From NCBI RefSeq assembly GCF_014697075.1, contig NZ_JACJRE010000004.1, forward strand, positions 186,001-250,000: 64,000 nt of DNA, read 5' to 3'. Numbering within the stretch: position 1 is the stretch's first letter; each line of letters opens with the position of its first letter. A program made the translations under genes and the position numbers. The DNA comes from Tolypothrix sp. FACHB-123 (GTDB lineage: Bacteria > Cyanobacteriota > Cyanobacteriia > Cyanobacteriales > Nostocaceae). Below are positions 27,853-36,366 of this stretch, piece by piece. The notes below the pieces were generated by a model that saw nothing but the letters and a program-made list of their open reading frames with translations, did not search any database and was not told where the DNA came from.

Positions 27853-28437
27853 ATGCCCAATAACAGATATATTATTTTTCACAAACCCTATGGCGTTCTT
27901 AGCCAGTTTACCCAAGAAACAGCTAAACACCGCACCCTGAAAGAGTATATTTCAGTTCCTGATGTTTATCCTGTTGGGCGTTTAGATTGGGATAGTGAGG
28001 GGTTACTGCTGCTGACGAACAATGGACAATTGCAACATCGTCTTGCCAATCCTCGATTTGGGCATGAACGTACTTATTGGGTGCAGGTAGAACGCATCCC
28101 CGATGCAGATGCGATCGCTAAGTTGCAAACTGGGGTAAAAATTCAAGATTACCGTACTCGCCCAGCCAAAGTACAGTTATTACCAGAAGAACCAGCCGTA
28201 AGCGATCGCAATCCACCAATTAGATTTCGCAAAAATATACCCACAGCTTGGCTAGAAATGACTTTAACTGAGGGGAAAAATCGGCAAGTGCGACGGATGA
28301 CTGCGGCTGTAGGATTTCCGACTTTGCGACTAATTAGGGTAAGTATTGCTCACTTACAATTAGATGGTTTAGAACTCGGTCAATGGCGCGATTTGACATC
28401 TTCTGAAGTTAAAATGTTTTCCGAGTTAAGGGTTTAA
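27853..28437 (+). CDS. RluE-like 23S rRNA pseudouridine synthase
   Basis: A RsuA/RluE-family enzyme that isomerises a uridine in rRNA. The catalytic Asp lies in [38 protein letters not shown] is the family C-terminal motif, and the sequence [14 protein letters not shown] starts as in E. coli RluE. No S4 domain, as in RluE. The start is unclear: the ATG lies inside an AATGCCCAATGCCC repeat, and 27853 (MPNNRYIIF) or 27832 are both possible; 27853 gives a better length. Confidence 0.85.
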   Translation: MPNNRYIIFHKPYGVLSQFTQETAKHRTLKEYISVPDVYPVGRLDWDSEGLLLLTNNGQLQHRLANPRFGHERTYWVQVERIPDADAIAKLQTGVKIQDYRTRPAKVQLLPEEPAVSDRNPPIRFRKNIPTAWLEMTLTEGKNRQVRRMTAAVGFPTLRLIRVSIAHLQLDGLELGQWRDLTSSEVKMFSELRV

Positions 28438-28812
28438 CTGATTAAATTCTCCCAAAACATCATTTATTATTTTTCTGATAAGTTACTGTAGCTAATTAAT
28501 AAGTATTATTGCTTATTATTTATTTAAATAAAAATTTTTTAGTCAAATTTTGGAGATTTGGCTGCCTTTGAGACTGTTTTTACAAGGTTAATTTTTTATT
28601 TGGAATTAACCAGCAAAAAAATGTAGTTTACTAAACATAATTTAGCTTCTAACTTGAGCTAAAAATTCACAAACGATAAAACAGTGTAGACCTTTGTTAC
28701 ATAAGTTATTATTTATATAATTTGACAAAAATCTCATTAAAAGCTTTATAATATTCTTTTTTTATTCCTGCCCATATCTCCGTCAACCTTTGGGTGCAAG
28801 TAATTAAGTCTT
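28438..28812. other. Gene-free stretch before the histidine kinase
   Basis: 375 AT-rich bases with no recognisable gene. It should contain the kinase promoter; TTATATAATTTGAC near 28716 has a TATAAT-like core but no clear -35. Confidence 0.4.
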
Positions 28813-30543
28813 ATGAACCGCAATCAGCAATCGATCTGGCATGAAACTCGCCAAAAACAAGATATCTTGGCTGCAACACCTACACGCTTAGAACTTGTGC
28901 CCGAACGACCCTGCGATTTAGAACTTTGCACAGCAGAAACCTTGCATTGTATCCAAGAGGAACTTAACTTGTATCGTAGGCTTTATGAAAATATTCCTTC
29001 CGTATATTTTAGTTTAGACGCAACAGGAGTAATTCTGTCAGTAAATCAGTTTGGTGCCAACTGTCTTGGATACACTGTAGAAGAATTACTCAATCAGTCT
29101 GTTTTTAACTTATTTAAACAGTCAGATAAACAAAGATTATCTGATGCATTTCAGGAAGTTTTAAATAATTTCTTTGAGAAGGAAGTTACCAATTGGGAGT
29201 ATCGCTTAGATTGTCCCGCCAGCAAGATTTTATGGGTAAAAGTTGTAGCTCGGTTATTGCCTGAGGCAGAGAAAAATTATTTGCTAGATGCAAGCATAAC
29301 TGATAAATCTCCGCCGAGAAACCCACAAATTCTCATGGTATTAGAAGATATTTCTACTCATAAACAAGCAGAAGATGCATTAAGAGAAAGCGAACAACGC
29401 TTTCAGACTATGGCTAATACCGCACCAGTAATGTTATGGATGGCGGGAACTGACGGACTGTTTAATTTTTTTAATCAATCTTGGTTAAAATTTACTGGCA
29501 GGACTATGGAGCAGCAGCAAGGTTTAGGCTGGCTGGAAGGAGTATATTCACAAGACCAAAAATTCTGTCAAGAAACTTATGATTCTGCCTTTCATGCCAG
29601 AGGTAAATTTGAGATGGAATACCGACTTATGCGTCATGATGGCGAATATCGTTGGATCTTAGATACTGGCGTACCTAGGTTTACACCTCATGGCAAATTT
29701 GTTGGTTACATTGGATGTTGCATAGATATTACAGAACGTAAATTAGCAGAAGTTGCCCTCAAACATAGTCAAGAATCTGTACAGGCGCAATTAGAGGAAA
29801 TGGAAAGTCTCAATCGCCTCAAAGATGAATTTCTCAGTACAGTTTCCCACGAATTACGCACACCACTAACTAATATGAAAATGGCGATTCAAATGCTGGG
29901 AATCGCGCTCAATCAAGAGCAAAACTTTATGACAGAAATGGCGAAGCCACAAGCAGAACGCTCAAAGGCGGCTCGATATTATGGAATTTTAGACAATGAA
30001 TGCGATCGCGAAATTAATCTCATTAGTAACTTTCTAGATCTACAAAGATTGGATACAAGTACTAAACCCTTAGTTCTAGAAACTATTCAAGTACAACAAT
30101 GGCTGTGGCGGGTTGTCGAACTCTTTAAAGCACGCAATCGCAACTCTTGTCAGCAAAAGTTGCGCCTTAGCGTTGCTGCTAATCTTCCAGTATTAGTATG
30201 CGATCCATTTAGTCTAGAACGTATTTTGATGGAACTACTCACCAATGCTTGTAAATTCAGCCCTCCAGATGCAGAAATTACTATTTCCGCCCAATTAAAA
30301 TCTCCTAATCTCCAATTTCAAGTAATTAATTCCGGTGTAGAAATTCCTAGTTCAGAATTACCGCGTATTTTCGATAAATTTTATCGCATTCCTAGTAACG
30401 ATCCCTGGAAACAGGGTGGTACGGGATTAGGTTTAGCATTAGTACAGAAACTTATCAAGTATTTGGGAGGAACAATCGAGGTAGAAAGTGGGTCAAACCT
30501 TACCTGTTTTGCAATTCAACTACCGCTAAATAGTGAGGTGTGA
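28813..30543 (+). CDS. PAS-PAS sensor histidine kinase
   Basis: 576 residues. Two PAS domains: the first about residues 55-190 (IPSVYFSLDATGVIL...GYTVEELL), the second about 195-320 (APVMLWMAGTDGLFNFF, ending in CIDITERK). After a coiled coil comes HisKA with the phospho-acceptor His in STVSHELRTPLTNM, then HATPase with ELLTNACKFS, FDKFYRI and GGTGLGLALV. No membrane segment. It begins the signalling block 28.8-34.3 kb; a response regulator is not adjacent. Confidence 0.92.
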   Translation: MNRNQQSIWHETRQKQDILAATPTRLELVPERPCDLELCTAETLHCIQEELNLYRRLYENIPSVYFSLDATGVILSVNQFGANCLGYTVEELLNQSVFNLFKQSDKQRLSDAFQEVLNNFFEKEVTNWEYRLDCPASKILWVKVVARLLPEAEKNYLLDASITDKSPPRNPQILMVLEDISTHKQAEDALRESEQRFQTMANTAPVMLWMAGTDGLFNFFNQSWLKFTGRTMEQQQGLGWLEGVYSQDQKFCQETYDSAFHARGKFEMEYRLMRHDGEYRWILDTGVPRFTPHGKFVGYIGCCIDITERKLAEVALKHSQESVQAQLEEMESLNRLKDEFLSTVSHELRTPLTNMKMAIQMLGIALNQEQNFMTEMAKPQAERSKAARYYGILDNECDREINLISNFLDLQRLDTSTKPLVLETIQVQQWLWRVVELFKARNRNSCQQKLRLSVAANLPVLVCDPFSLERILMELLTNACKFSPPDAEITISAQLKSPNLQFQVINSGVEIPSSELPRIFDKFYRIPSNDPWKQGGTGLGLALVQKLIKYLGGTIEVESGSNLTCFAIQLPLNSEV

Positions 30544-30806
30544 AGGAAATTTTCCAGAGTCAATAGTCAGTTATTTCTCCTCTGCTCTCCTGCTTCCTTG
30601 TCACCCTACACCCCCTTGTGGGAAAAATTAGCTTGCGAATATCGGAAATATTTAGCTAATATGCGTCACAATTAATACTGCTACCAAAATTCAACGTGAA
30701 ACCACAATTTTTTATGAAGTCTACTGTAGGCAGGGGTAGTCAATTGTGGCACCTTGAATTTTAAGTGGCTAGAAGCACCTTGGAACGGGAATGAGGAAAT
30801 TCCACT

Positions 30807-32810
30807 ATGCTGATTTGCCCTCAGTGTAAATTTGAAAACTCTAATACCAATAAATTCTGCCAAAACTGTGGTGCATCCTTAACACAGAAATTTTGTCCTG
30901 AATGCAGTACCTCAGTACCTATAAACGCGCAAAATTGTCCTAACTGTGGCGCAGATTGTGGAACAGTCTGGTGGGCAATAATTGCCAAACAACCAAGTTT
31001 TTTTAGGGAAATAGGAACTGGGGGCGATGGGAGAAATGAGGAAGTAGAAACAGATGAGGGTGCAATATCATCTCCATCTGCTGTGCCTTTGTCTACAACC
31101 TCTCACCTAGTGGTAGGCTCTTATTTAGACCCAGAGCAACGCTATCAGTTACTAGAGCCACTACCCACCTTAGAAGAACTTATCCCTAATACTGAAGTAT
31201 GTATTAAAGTTTTAGACTGCCACCCATATCAGATTGCACCACTGGCGGCGATGTTAGAAAATCACCAAAAGGGACTGGTAACACCATCAGTAGCAGCAAG
31301 TGGCATTCCCTTACTTGCTAAACCTTATATCGCTTTACAAGCATACGGGCATCCAGGAATACCAGAAATTCATGATGCATGGCAACAAGGTGATATACAA
31401 GTAGTACTCATTCAGGACAGGTCGAATTGGCCGCGTTTACTTGAGCGATGGCAAGAAAACACAACAAGTTCATTGCAAATTTTACATTGGTGTTATCAGA
31501 TGACCCAATTGTGGACATTGCTAGAACCTGTAAATTGTTGTCCAAGTCTTTTGGATTTATCGAATTTACTTTTGGATGAAGACCAAACATTAACTTTAGG
31601 ACGCTTATATACAGAACCGTTAACTAGTCCGATAACTGCTGATGTATCGCTAGATATCAGCGAGCAAACAGATGCAGAAAAACAACAGCCTTTAACAATC
31701 CAAGCCTTGGGGAGGGTTTGGCAGGCACTATTTAGACAGTCTCAACGGACTCAATTTGGTTCTATAGTCCAGATGTTAGGGGATTTAGAACTCGGTAAAA
31801 TTGAGACGATGGCACAGTTGCGATCGCGTTTAGAAGAAATGTCTACGGAAATAGTCGCACCCACAGTGGAAACTTTACCGCCTACCCAGGAGCAGTACGC
31901 CACCGCACCAACTATGCTGCAAGTAGATGAGCTAGAAAATCTCAATATGAAAGATGATATGCCCACAGTTGTCTTGCCAATGCAGCTAAGTAGCTTGCAA
32001 GATGCTGGACAAACTGATGTGGGTCGTCAACGTCATCATAATGAAGACTTCTTTGGCATTGAAAGTTATATTAACAAAATAGAGTTACCCAAAACTCGTG
32101 TCCTGCAAGCGCGTGGCTTATATATTCTCTGCGACGGTATGGGCGGTCATGCTGGCGGTGAAGTAGCCAGTGAGTTGGCAGTCAATACCATACGGCAATA
32201 TTTTCAACAACAATGGACTGCTAACCAACTACCAACAGAAGATGAAATTCGCCAAGCGGTATATCTTGCCAATCAGGCAATTTACGATCTCAATCAAAAA
32301 GATGCTCGTTCTGGAGTGGGACGCATGGGTACTACCCTAGTGATGTTGCTAATTCAAGATAGCCACGTCGCAGTCGCCCATGTGGGAGATAGTCGTCTTT
32401 ATTGCGTTACTCATAAACGAGGACTGGAACAAATCACCATCGACCACGAAGTCGGTCAACGAGAAATTTCTCGGGGAGTAGAAGCCAGCATAGCTTACGC
32501 CCGTCCCGATGCTTACCAGCTTACCCAAGCTTTAGGGCCGCGTGACGAAAACTCAATTAATCCTGATGTAGATTTTTTTGAGATTAATGAAGATACTCTC
32601 TTCCTACTGGCCTCGGACGGTTTATCGGATAATGATTTATTAGAAAGTCATTGGCAGTCGCACTTAGTACCCCTGCTTGGTTCTGGGACTAACCTAGAAG
32701 CAGGCGTCACAGACCTAATTGATTTAGCAAATCAATACAATGGTCATGACAATATTACTGCTATCCTGATCAGGGCAAAGGTGCGTCCCAATCTCGATAG
32801 CCAAAGATAA
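30807..32810 (+). CDS. Zinc-ribbon / pseudokinase-like / PP2C phosphatase
   Basis: 667 residues in three parts. (1) N-terminal zinc ribbons with paired CxxC motifs (CPQCKF, CQNCGA, CPECS, CPNCGA; residues 4-50). (2) A region (about 110-320) that follows the layout of a Ser/Thr kinase (HPGIPEIHDAW, LLDLSNLLLD) but without the catalytic HRD and DFG, so a pseudokinase. (3) A C-terminal PP2C-type phosphatase (about 395-660) with RHHNEDFFG, DGMGGHAGGE, VGDSRLY, SDGLSDND and GHDNITA, all metal-binding Asp present. Followed by an FHA-Ser/Thr kinase gene on the same strand, so phosphatase and kinase are paired. Confidence 0.85.
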   Translation: MLICPQCKFENSNTNKFCQNCGASLTQKFCPECSTSVPINAQNCPNCGADCGTVWWAIIAKQPSFFREIGTGGDGRNEEVETDEGAISSPSAVPLSTTSHLVVGSYLDPEQRYQLLEPLPTLEELIPNTEVCIKVLDCHPYQIAPLAAMLENHQKGLVTPSVAASGIPLLAKPYIALQAYGHPGIPEIHDAWQQGDIQVVLIQDRSNWPRLLERWQENTTSSLQILHWCYQMTQLWTLLEPVNCCPSLLDLSNLLLDEDQTLTLGRLYTEPLTSPITADVSLDISEQTDAEKQQPLTIQALGRVWQALFRQSQRTQFGSIVQMLGDLELGKIETMAQLRSRLEEMSTEIVAPTVETLPPTQEQYATAPTMLQVDELENLNMKDDMPTVVLPMQLSSLQDAGQTDVGRQRHHNEDFFGIESYINKIELPKTRVLQARGLYILCDGMGGHAGGEVASELAVNTIRQYFQQQWTANQLPTEDEIRQAVYLANQAIYDLNQKDARSGVGRMGTTLVMLLIQDSHVAVAHVGDSRLYCVTHKRGLEQITIDHEVGQREISRGVEASIAYARPDAYQLTQALGPRDENSINPDVDFFEINEDTLFLLASDGLSDNDLLESHWQSHLVPLLGSGTNLEAGVTDLIDLANQYNGHDNITAILIRAKVRPNLDSQR

Positions 32811-32870
32811 ACGGGGACTAGGGATGAGGGACTAGAAAAGATTTTTTCCATGCCCTATGCCTTATGATGC

Positions 32871-33001
32871 CAGTTGCTACCCTGCGGGAAGCCGCTCCGC
32901 GTCTACAACGCGGCGGCACTTCCTTCAAGTCGGCAAAGCCGCCCAACGGAGTGCCTTGGAAACCCACGCAACGCACTGGCTCCCCTATGCCCAATTACCT
33001 T
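32871..33001. repeat. Interspersed repeat with hairpins (GCTACCCTGCGGGAAGCC type)
   Basis: GTTGCTACCCTGCGGGAAGC, CGCGTCTACAACGCGG and CACGCAACGCACTGGCTCC. Related units occur near 46488-46536 (GTTGCTACAACGCGGGAAAC) and 63003-63045 (ATTGCTACCCTTTGGGAAGC). The ORF start for the kinase can be extended through this repeat, but the coding there would be repeat-derived. Confidence 0.65.
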
Positions 33002-33014
33002 ATTAGTTTGTATT

Positions 33015-34268
33015 GTGGTTACTCTGACCCTGCTAGAACCGCAACAAAAAACACCGCTCAAGCAATGGTATTTTGAAAACTCTTCCCTAATTAAAATTGG
33101 ACGAGCGGCCGATAATCACGTTGTTTTGAGTGATAGTTTAGTATCTCGTTATCATTTAGAACTGAAACAAATCAATTCTGCCAAAAATGGCGGTTTATGG
33201 CAGGTAATTAATCACGGCACCAATGGCACTTTCCTCAATGGCGTTCTGGTCACTCAAAGCCAACTACCAGATAATTCTCTGCTGCAATTAGCACAGGGAG
33301 GCCCCATACTCAAATTCCAATTGCAAGAGGTAACAGCACCAGATTCTTGGTTGCTGCAATCAGAAATTCCTGGCTCAACGGAAAAAACAATTGCACCTTC
33401 ATCCTTTCGTTGTACCCATGAAGGAAACTCTCCAAAAAATCTGTTTTGCATCCACTGCGGTCAACCTCTTTTAGTAGAAAAGAAGATTCGTCAGTATCAA
33501 GTACTACGAACTTTGGGACAAGGAGGTATGGGTACTACTTATCTGGCGTGGGATACAGCAGGTTTAATTGTCGGACACCCACAATTACTGGTGTTAAAAC
33601 AGATGAATGCTGACATGGCAAAAATTGCCAAGGCTCAAGAGTTATTTGAACGGGAAGCCCATACTCTCAGATCCCTGAACCATCTAGGAATACCCAAATA
33701 TTATGATTTTTTTGTTGAAGGTGGCAAAAAATATTTGGCTATGGAATTAGTCCACGGACAGGACTTAGAAAAGCGGATCTATACCACAGGGCCAGTTACG
33801 CCTAGCCAGGCGATCGCCTGGATGATCCAGACCTGTGATATTTTAGACTATCTCCACAGCCAAAAACCGCCACTGATTCACCGGGATATTAAACCCGCTA
33901 ATCTAATGGTGCGAAATTCTAATAATCGTATAGTAGTGTTAGATTTTGGTGCAGTTAAGGAAATAGGGACAGCACCAGGGACTCGGATTGGTGCAGAGGG
34001 CTACTGCGCTCCCGAACAAGAACGAGGACAACCCCTGACACAATCAGATTTATACGCTATTGGCCCAACTTTAATTTTTTTGCTGACTGGAGAAAACCCT
34101 TTTAAGTTTTACCATCAACGCGGGCGACATTTTCGCTTTGATGTCAGTAGTATTCCGACAATTACTCCGCAATTAAGAGAAGTAATTGACCGGGTAACAG
34201 AGCCGTTACCACGCGATCGCTATCAGACATCTAAAGAACTATCTATGGCATTAGCTAATTGTCAATGA
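33015..34268 (+). CDS. FHA-domain Ser/Thr protein kinase
   Basis: About 417 residues from a GTG at 33015 (VVTLTLLEPQ), chosen because the FHA domain starts there; an ATG at 32874 would add 47 residues encoded by an interspersed repeat. The FHA core is IKIGRAADNHVVLSD and VSRYHLEL, ending in NGTFLNGV. A zinc-ribbon pair (RCTHEG...FCIHCG) is followed by a kinase with LGQGGMGTTYLAW, VLKQM (Lys), HRDIKPANLM, LDFGAVKEI and GYCAPEQ. All catalytic residues are present. It likely acts with the upstream PP2C protein; phosphothreonine binding by FHA suggests signalling complexes. Confidence 0.85.
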   Translation: MVTLTLLEPQQKTPLKQWYFENSSLIKIGRAADNHVVLSDSLVSRYHLELKQINSAKNGGLWQVINHGTNGTFLNGVLVTQSQLPDNSLLQLAQGGPILKFQLQEVTAPDSWLLQSEIPGSTEKTIAPSSFRCTHEGNSPKNLFCIHCGQPLLVEKKIRQYQVLRTLGQGGMGTTYLAWDTAGLIVGHPQLLVLKQMNADMAKIAKAQELFEREAHTLRSLNHLGIPKYYDFFVEGGKKYLAMELVHGQDLEKRIYTTGPVTPSQAIAWMIQTCDILDYLHSQKPPLIHRDIKPANLMVRNSNNRIVVLDFGAVKEIGTAPGTRIGAEGYCAPEQERGQPLTQSDLYAIGPTLIFLLTGENPFKFYHQRGRHFRFDVSSIPTITPQLREVIDRVTEPLPRDRYQTSKELSMALANCQ

Positions 34269-34321
34269 CAGAATTAGGCAAGAGTGAATGCTGAAAAATT
34301 TCAGTCTTCACCCTTGAGAGT

Positions 34322-34540
34322 TTATTCTTCATCCCAAGCTTCTACTGCCAACAATTCACTAATTGGATCTTGCATACTAAAGCCAAAATCTAACAGTTCT
34401 TGTTTCCAGTGTTGCCATTCATTGCCATAGAGCAATGCAATTTTCCAAATACTATCATTTGGCTTGATAATGTTGGATTCTACGAGTGATTGCACGTTAC
34501 GCTGCAATTTCACCATTGGGTGAATTACTTGCTGAGTCAT
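34322..34540 (-). CDS. DUF4327 family protein
   Basis: 72 residues (MTQQVIHPMVKLQRNVQ..., KPNDSIWKIALLYGNEW), a small acidic-tailed cyanobacterial family. Function is unknown. It converges with the kinase gene, 53 bp apart. The residue pattern, not any motif, identifies it. Confidence 0.7.
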   Translation of the reverse strand: MTQQVIHPMVKLQRNVQSLVESNIIKPNDSIWKIALLYGNEWQHWKQELLDFGFSMQDPISELLAVEAWDEE

Positions 34541-35662
34541 AACCTCGATTCAATTCAGATTTTGTTTAGTAAAGACTTAATCAAAACTGCTTTCCGTTTT
34601 GCAAATGTTACCTATGCGTAGAGGGCTGTAATTTGGGTAAAGCTAGTCTTAACTTTTTAAATATACCATAACTAACCCTACTATGTTGCTGCATAAGTCG
34701 GTTTTGTACGGTAATTACCACCAAGAAAACGCAGTTCATAGAATACTGACTGTAGCCACCAAATGCAAAAATTAGCCATCCTCATAAATGCATCAATAGC
34801 ATAGGCAAGCACGACTAGTGAAACTGTATTTGTTTTCGTCAACGGAATGTGTGCAGATTTTAGAAAACCCATGTCATACGGGCTAAGAGGAAGTTGATTA
34901 GTTAACGGTGAAATGATTGACCGTCTTTGAATCCTATATACAATATCGCAAACATTGGACAATAAACAATGTTCTTGCAAATCTTTATATAAATTTTATC
35001 TTGATAGTAAATAACTATAATATAAAGTATATATTTTTACTTTTATTTGAATATAAAAATCAAGCCTCTGGTAGATGGAGGAGCTAGAAAATTTCATCAG
35101 ATTATAAATTAATGCGGAGATACATCAATTTAATTTGATTGCTACAAAAAAATCTCCGTATCTGTAGGGGCAACAGTGACCGTTAGGCAGATGATATAGT
35201 GTCGGCTAGACAGAAGAAAGTTAGACAGGTAAAAAATCAGATATTTATGGTGAGTTGTGAGTGCGATCGTCTTACTCTCACGAATAAACAAGCTAGCTAG
35301 AGAGAGCGATCGCACTAGAAGAAGATCTTGCTAAAAGAAATTAGCTAGAATATTGACCCAAAAAGGTAAAGAGATACTTTTTACAATAGTACTATTGTAC
35401 TATAAAATTTTTAAATATTTCCTGTTCTCAGCTTAACAAGGTTGCTTCTTCAGAAAAGCGTAATTATTTAGTACAGGCTTGCATGACAGAATTTTTGCCG
35501 TAGCATTGCCATAGCACAAGATTGTGGTTATCATCCAGACTTAGCCTTTAAAGTTTGTGTAAAAAATTTCTATCTCAGATGTTAGTTTCTTGAAAGCAGT
35601 GGGTATCCTCATAGCAGAGGATTGCTATTACCTAAGTAATTACCACAGCATATAAAGAAAAT
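34541..35662. other. Longest gene-poor stretch (1.1 kb)
   Basis: AT-rich, no credible gene; a 99-codon minus-strand ORF at 34681-34980 has no recognisable motif. Contains a perfect 16-bp palindrome, ACAATAGTACTATTGT (35383-35398), followed by ACTATAAAAT. No tRNA, rRNA or terminator was found. Confidence 0.5.
35383..35398. promoter_or_regulatory. Perfect 16-bp palindrome, possible operator
   Basis: ACAATAGTACTATTGT with ACTATAAAAT just downstream, which could be a -10. It could bind a dimeric regulator of a transcript reading toward the TPR gene. No protein is implicated by the sequence. Confidence 0.35.
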
Positions 35663-36052
35663 ATGGGAGCAGGAGAAGAATACTTAATAAATCGCAAAAA
35701 GCAAATTCAGCGGCGACAAAAATTTTTAACAATAGTGTCACTTGTCTCTTTCTTCGGTTCCATAGTATTTTCAGCAGTTCCTGTCATACAACAGGCTTTG
35801 CAACCACCACAACCAAAGGAAGCAATTAAATCTCCTGATTCTTTATTACAGGAACAGGTAAAGGGTTGGGAGATGGTTTTACAAAGAGAACCAAATAACC
35901 AATTAGCCTTGGAAGGGCTGGTAAATGTGCGGATAAAGTTGAAAGACACTCAAGGTGCTATTCAAACTTTAGAAAAGTTAGTTAAATTACACCCAGACCG
36001 CCAAGATTACAAGGTTGTTTTAGAGAAAATGAAGAAAGAATCAGGTAAGTAA
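35663..36052 (+). CDS. Membrane-anchored TPR protein
   Basis: 129 residues: a basic N-terminus (RKKQIQRRQK), one membrane segment (LTIVSLVSFFGSIVFSAVPVI, residues 23-43), then two TPR-like helices with the pattern WEMVLQREPNNQLALEGLVN and AIQTLEKLVKLHPDRQDYK. It resembles many cyanobacterial small TPR proteins. Function is unknown; likely a scaffold exposed on one face of a membrane. Confidence 0.7.
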   Translation: MGAGEEYLINRKKQIQRRQKFLTIVSLVSFFGSIVFSAVPVIQQALQPPQPKEAIKSPDSLLQEQVKGWEMVLQREPNNQLALEGLVNVRIKLKDTQGAIQTLEKLVKLHPDRQDYKVVLEKMKKESGK

Positions 36053-36366
36053 GCGAGAAATATAATTGCTAATTTGTTAATTGCTTTAGCTTATTCTTCA
36101 CACGCTTAACTTAATTGATTTAATCATTTTCAAAGAAATAAGTTAAAACAAAATTTAGATAATGCTGAAGTTAATACTTTAATCATCTATCTTATACCGC
36201 CTTATTGATCAGATGCTTATATATAAGAGGTGCCTAAAAATTAGAAAATCAATAGTTATCCAATTACAGCGGATATATCTAAGTGAATACTTAGTTGAAC
36301 CATTGGTAAACATCTCCATAAAACAGAAACAAAAAAGTTATTCAATTTTTATTAAAGTATTAAAAT
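36053..36366. other. Gene-free stretch before the glycosyltransferase
   Basis: 314 AT-rich bases without genes. A promoter is expected here; no clear hexamers were picked. Confidence 0.4.

Noticed and set aside
32864-33076. Frameshift in the FHA kinase, because another frame reads MPNYLISLYCGYSD
   Set aside because: The FHA frame itself opens at GTG 33015 with a good domain start, and the other frame stops at 33076; no broken gene is needed.
34681-34980. 99-codon minus-strand ORF
   Set aside because: No motif, no ribosome site, Cys and hydrophobic residues scattered; composition like noncoding DNA.
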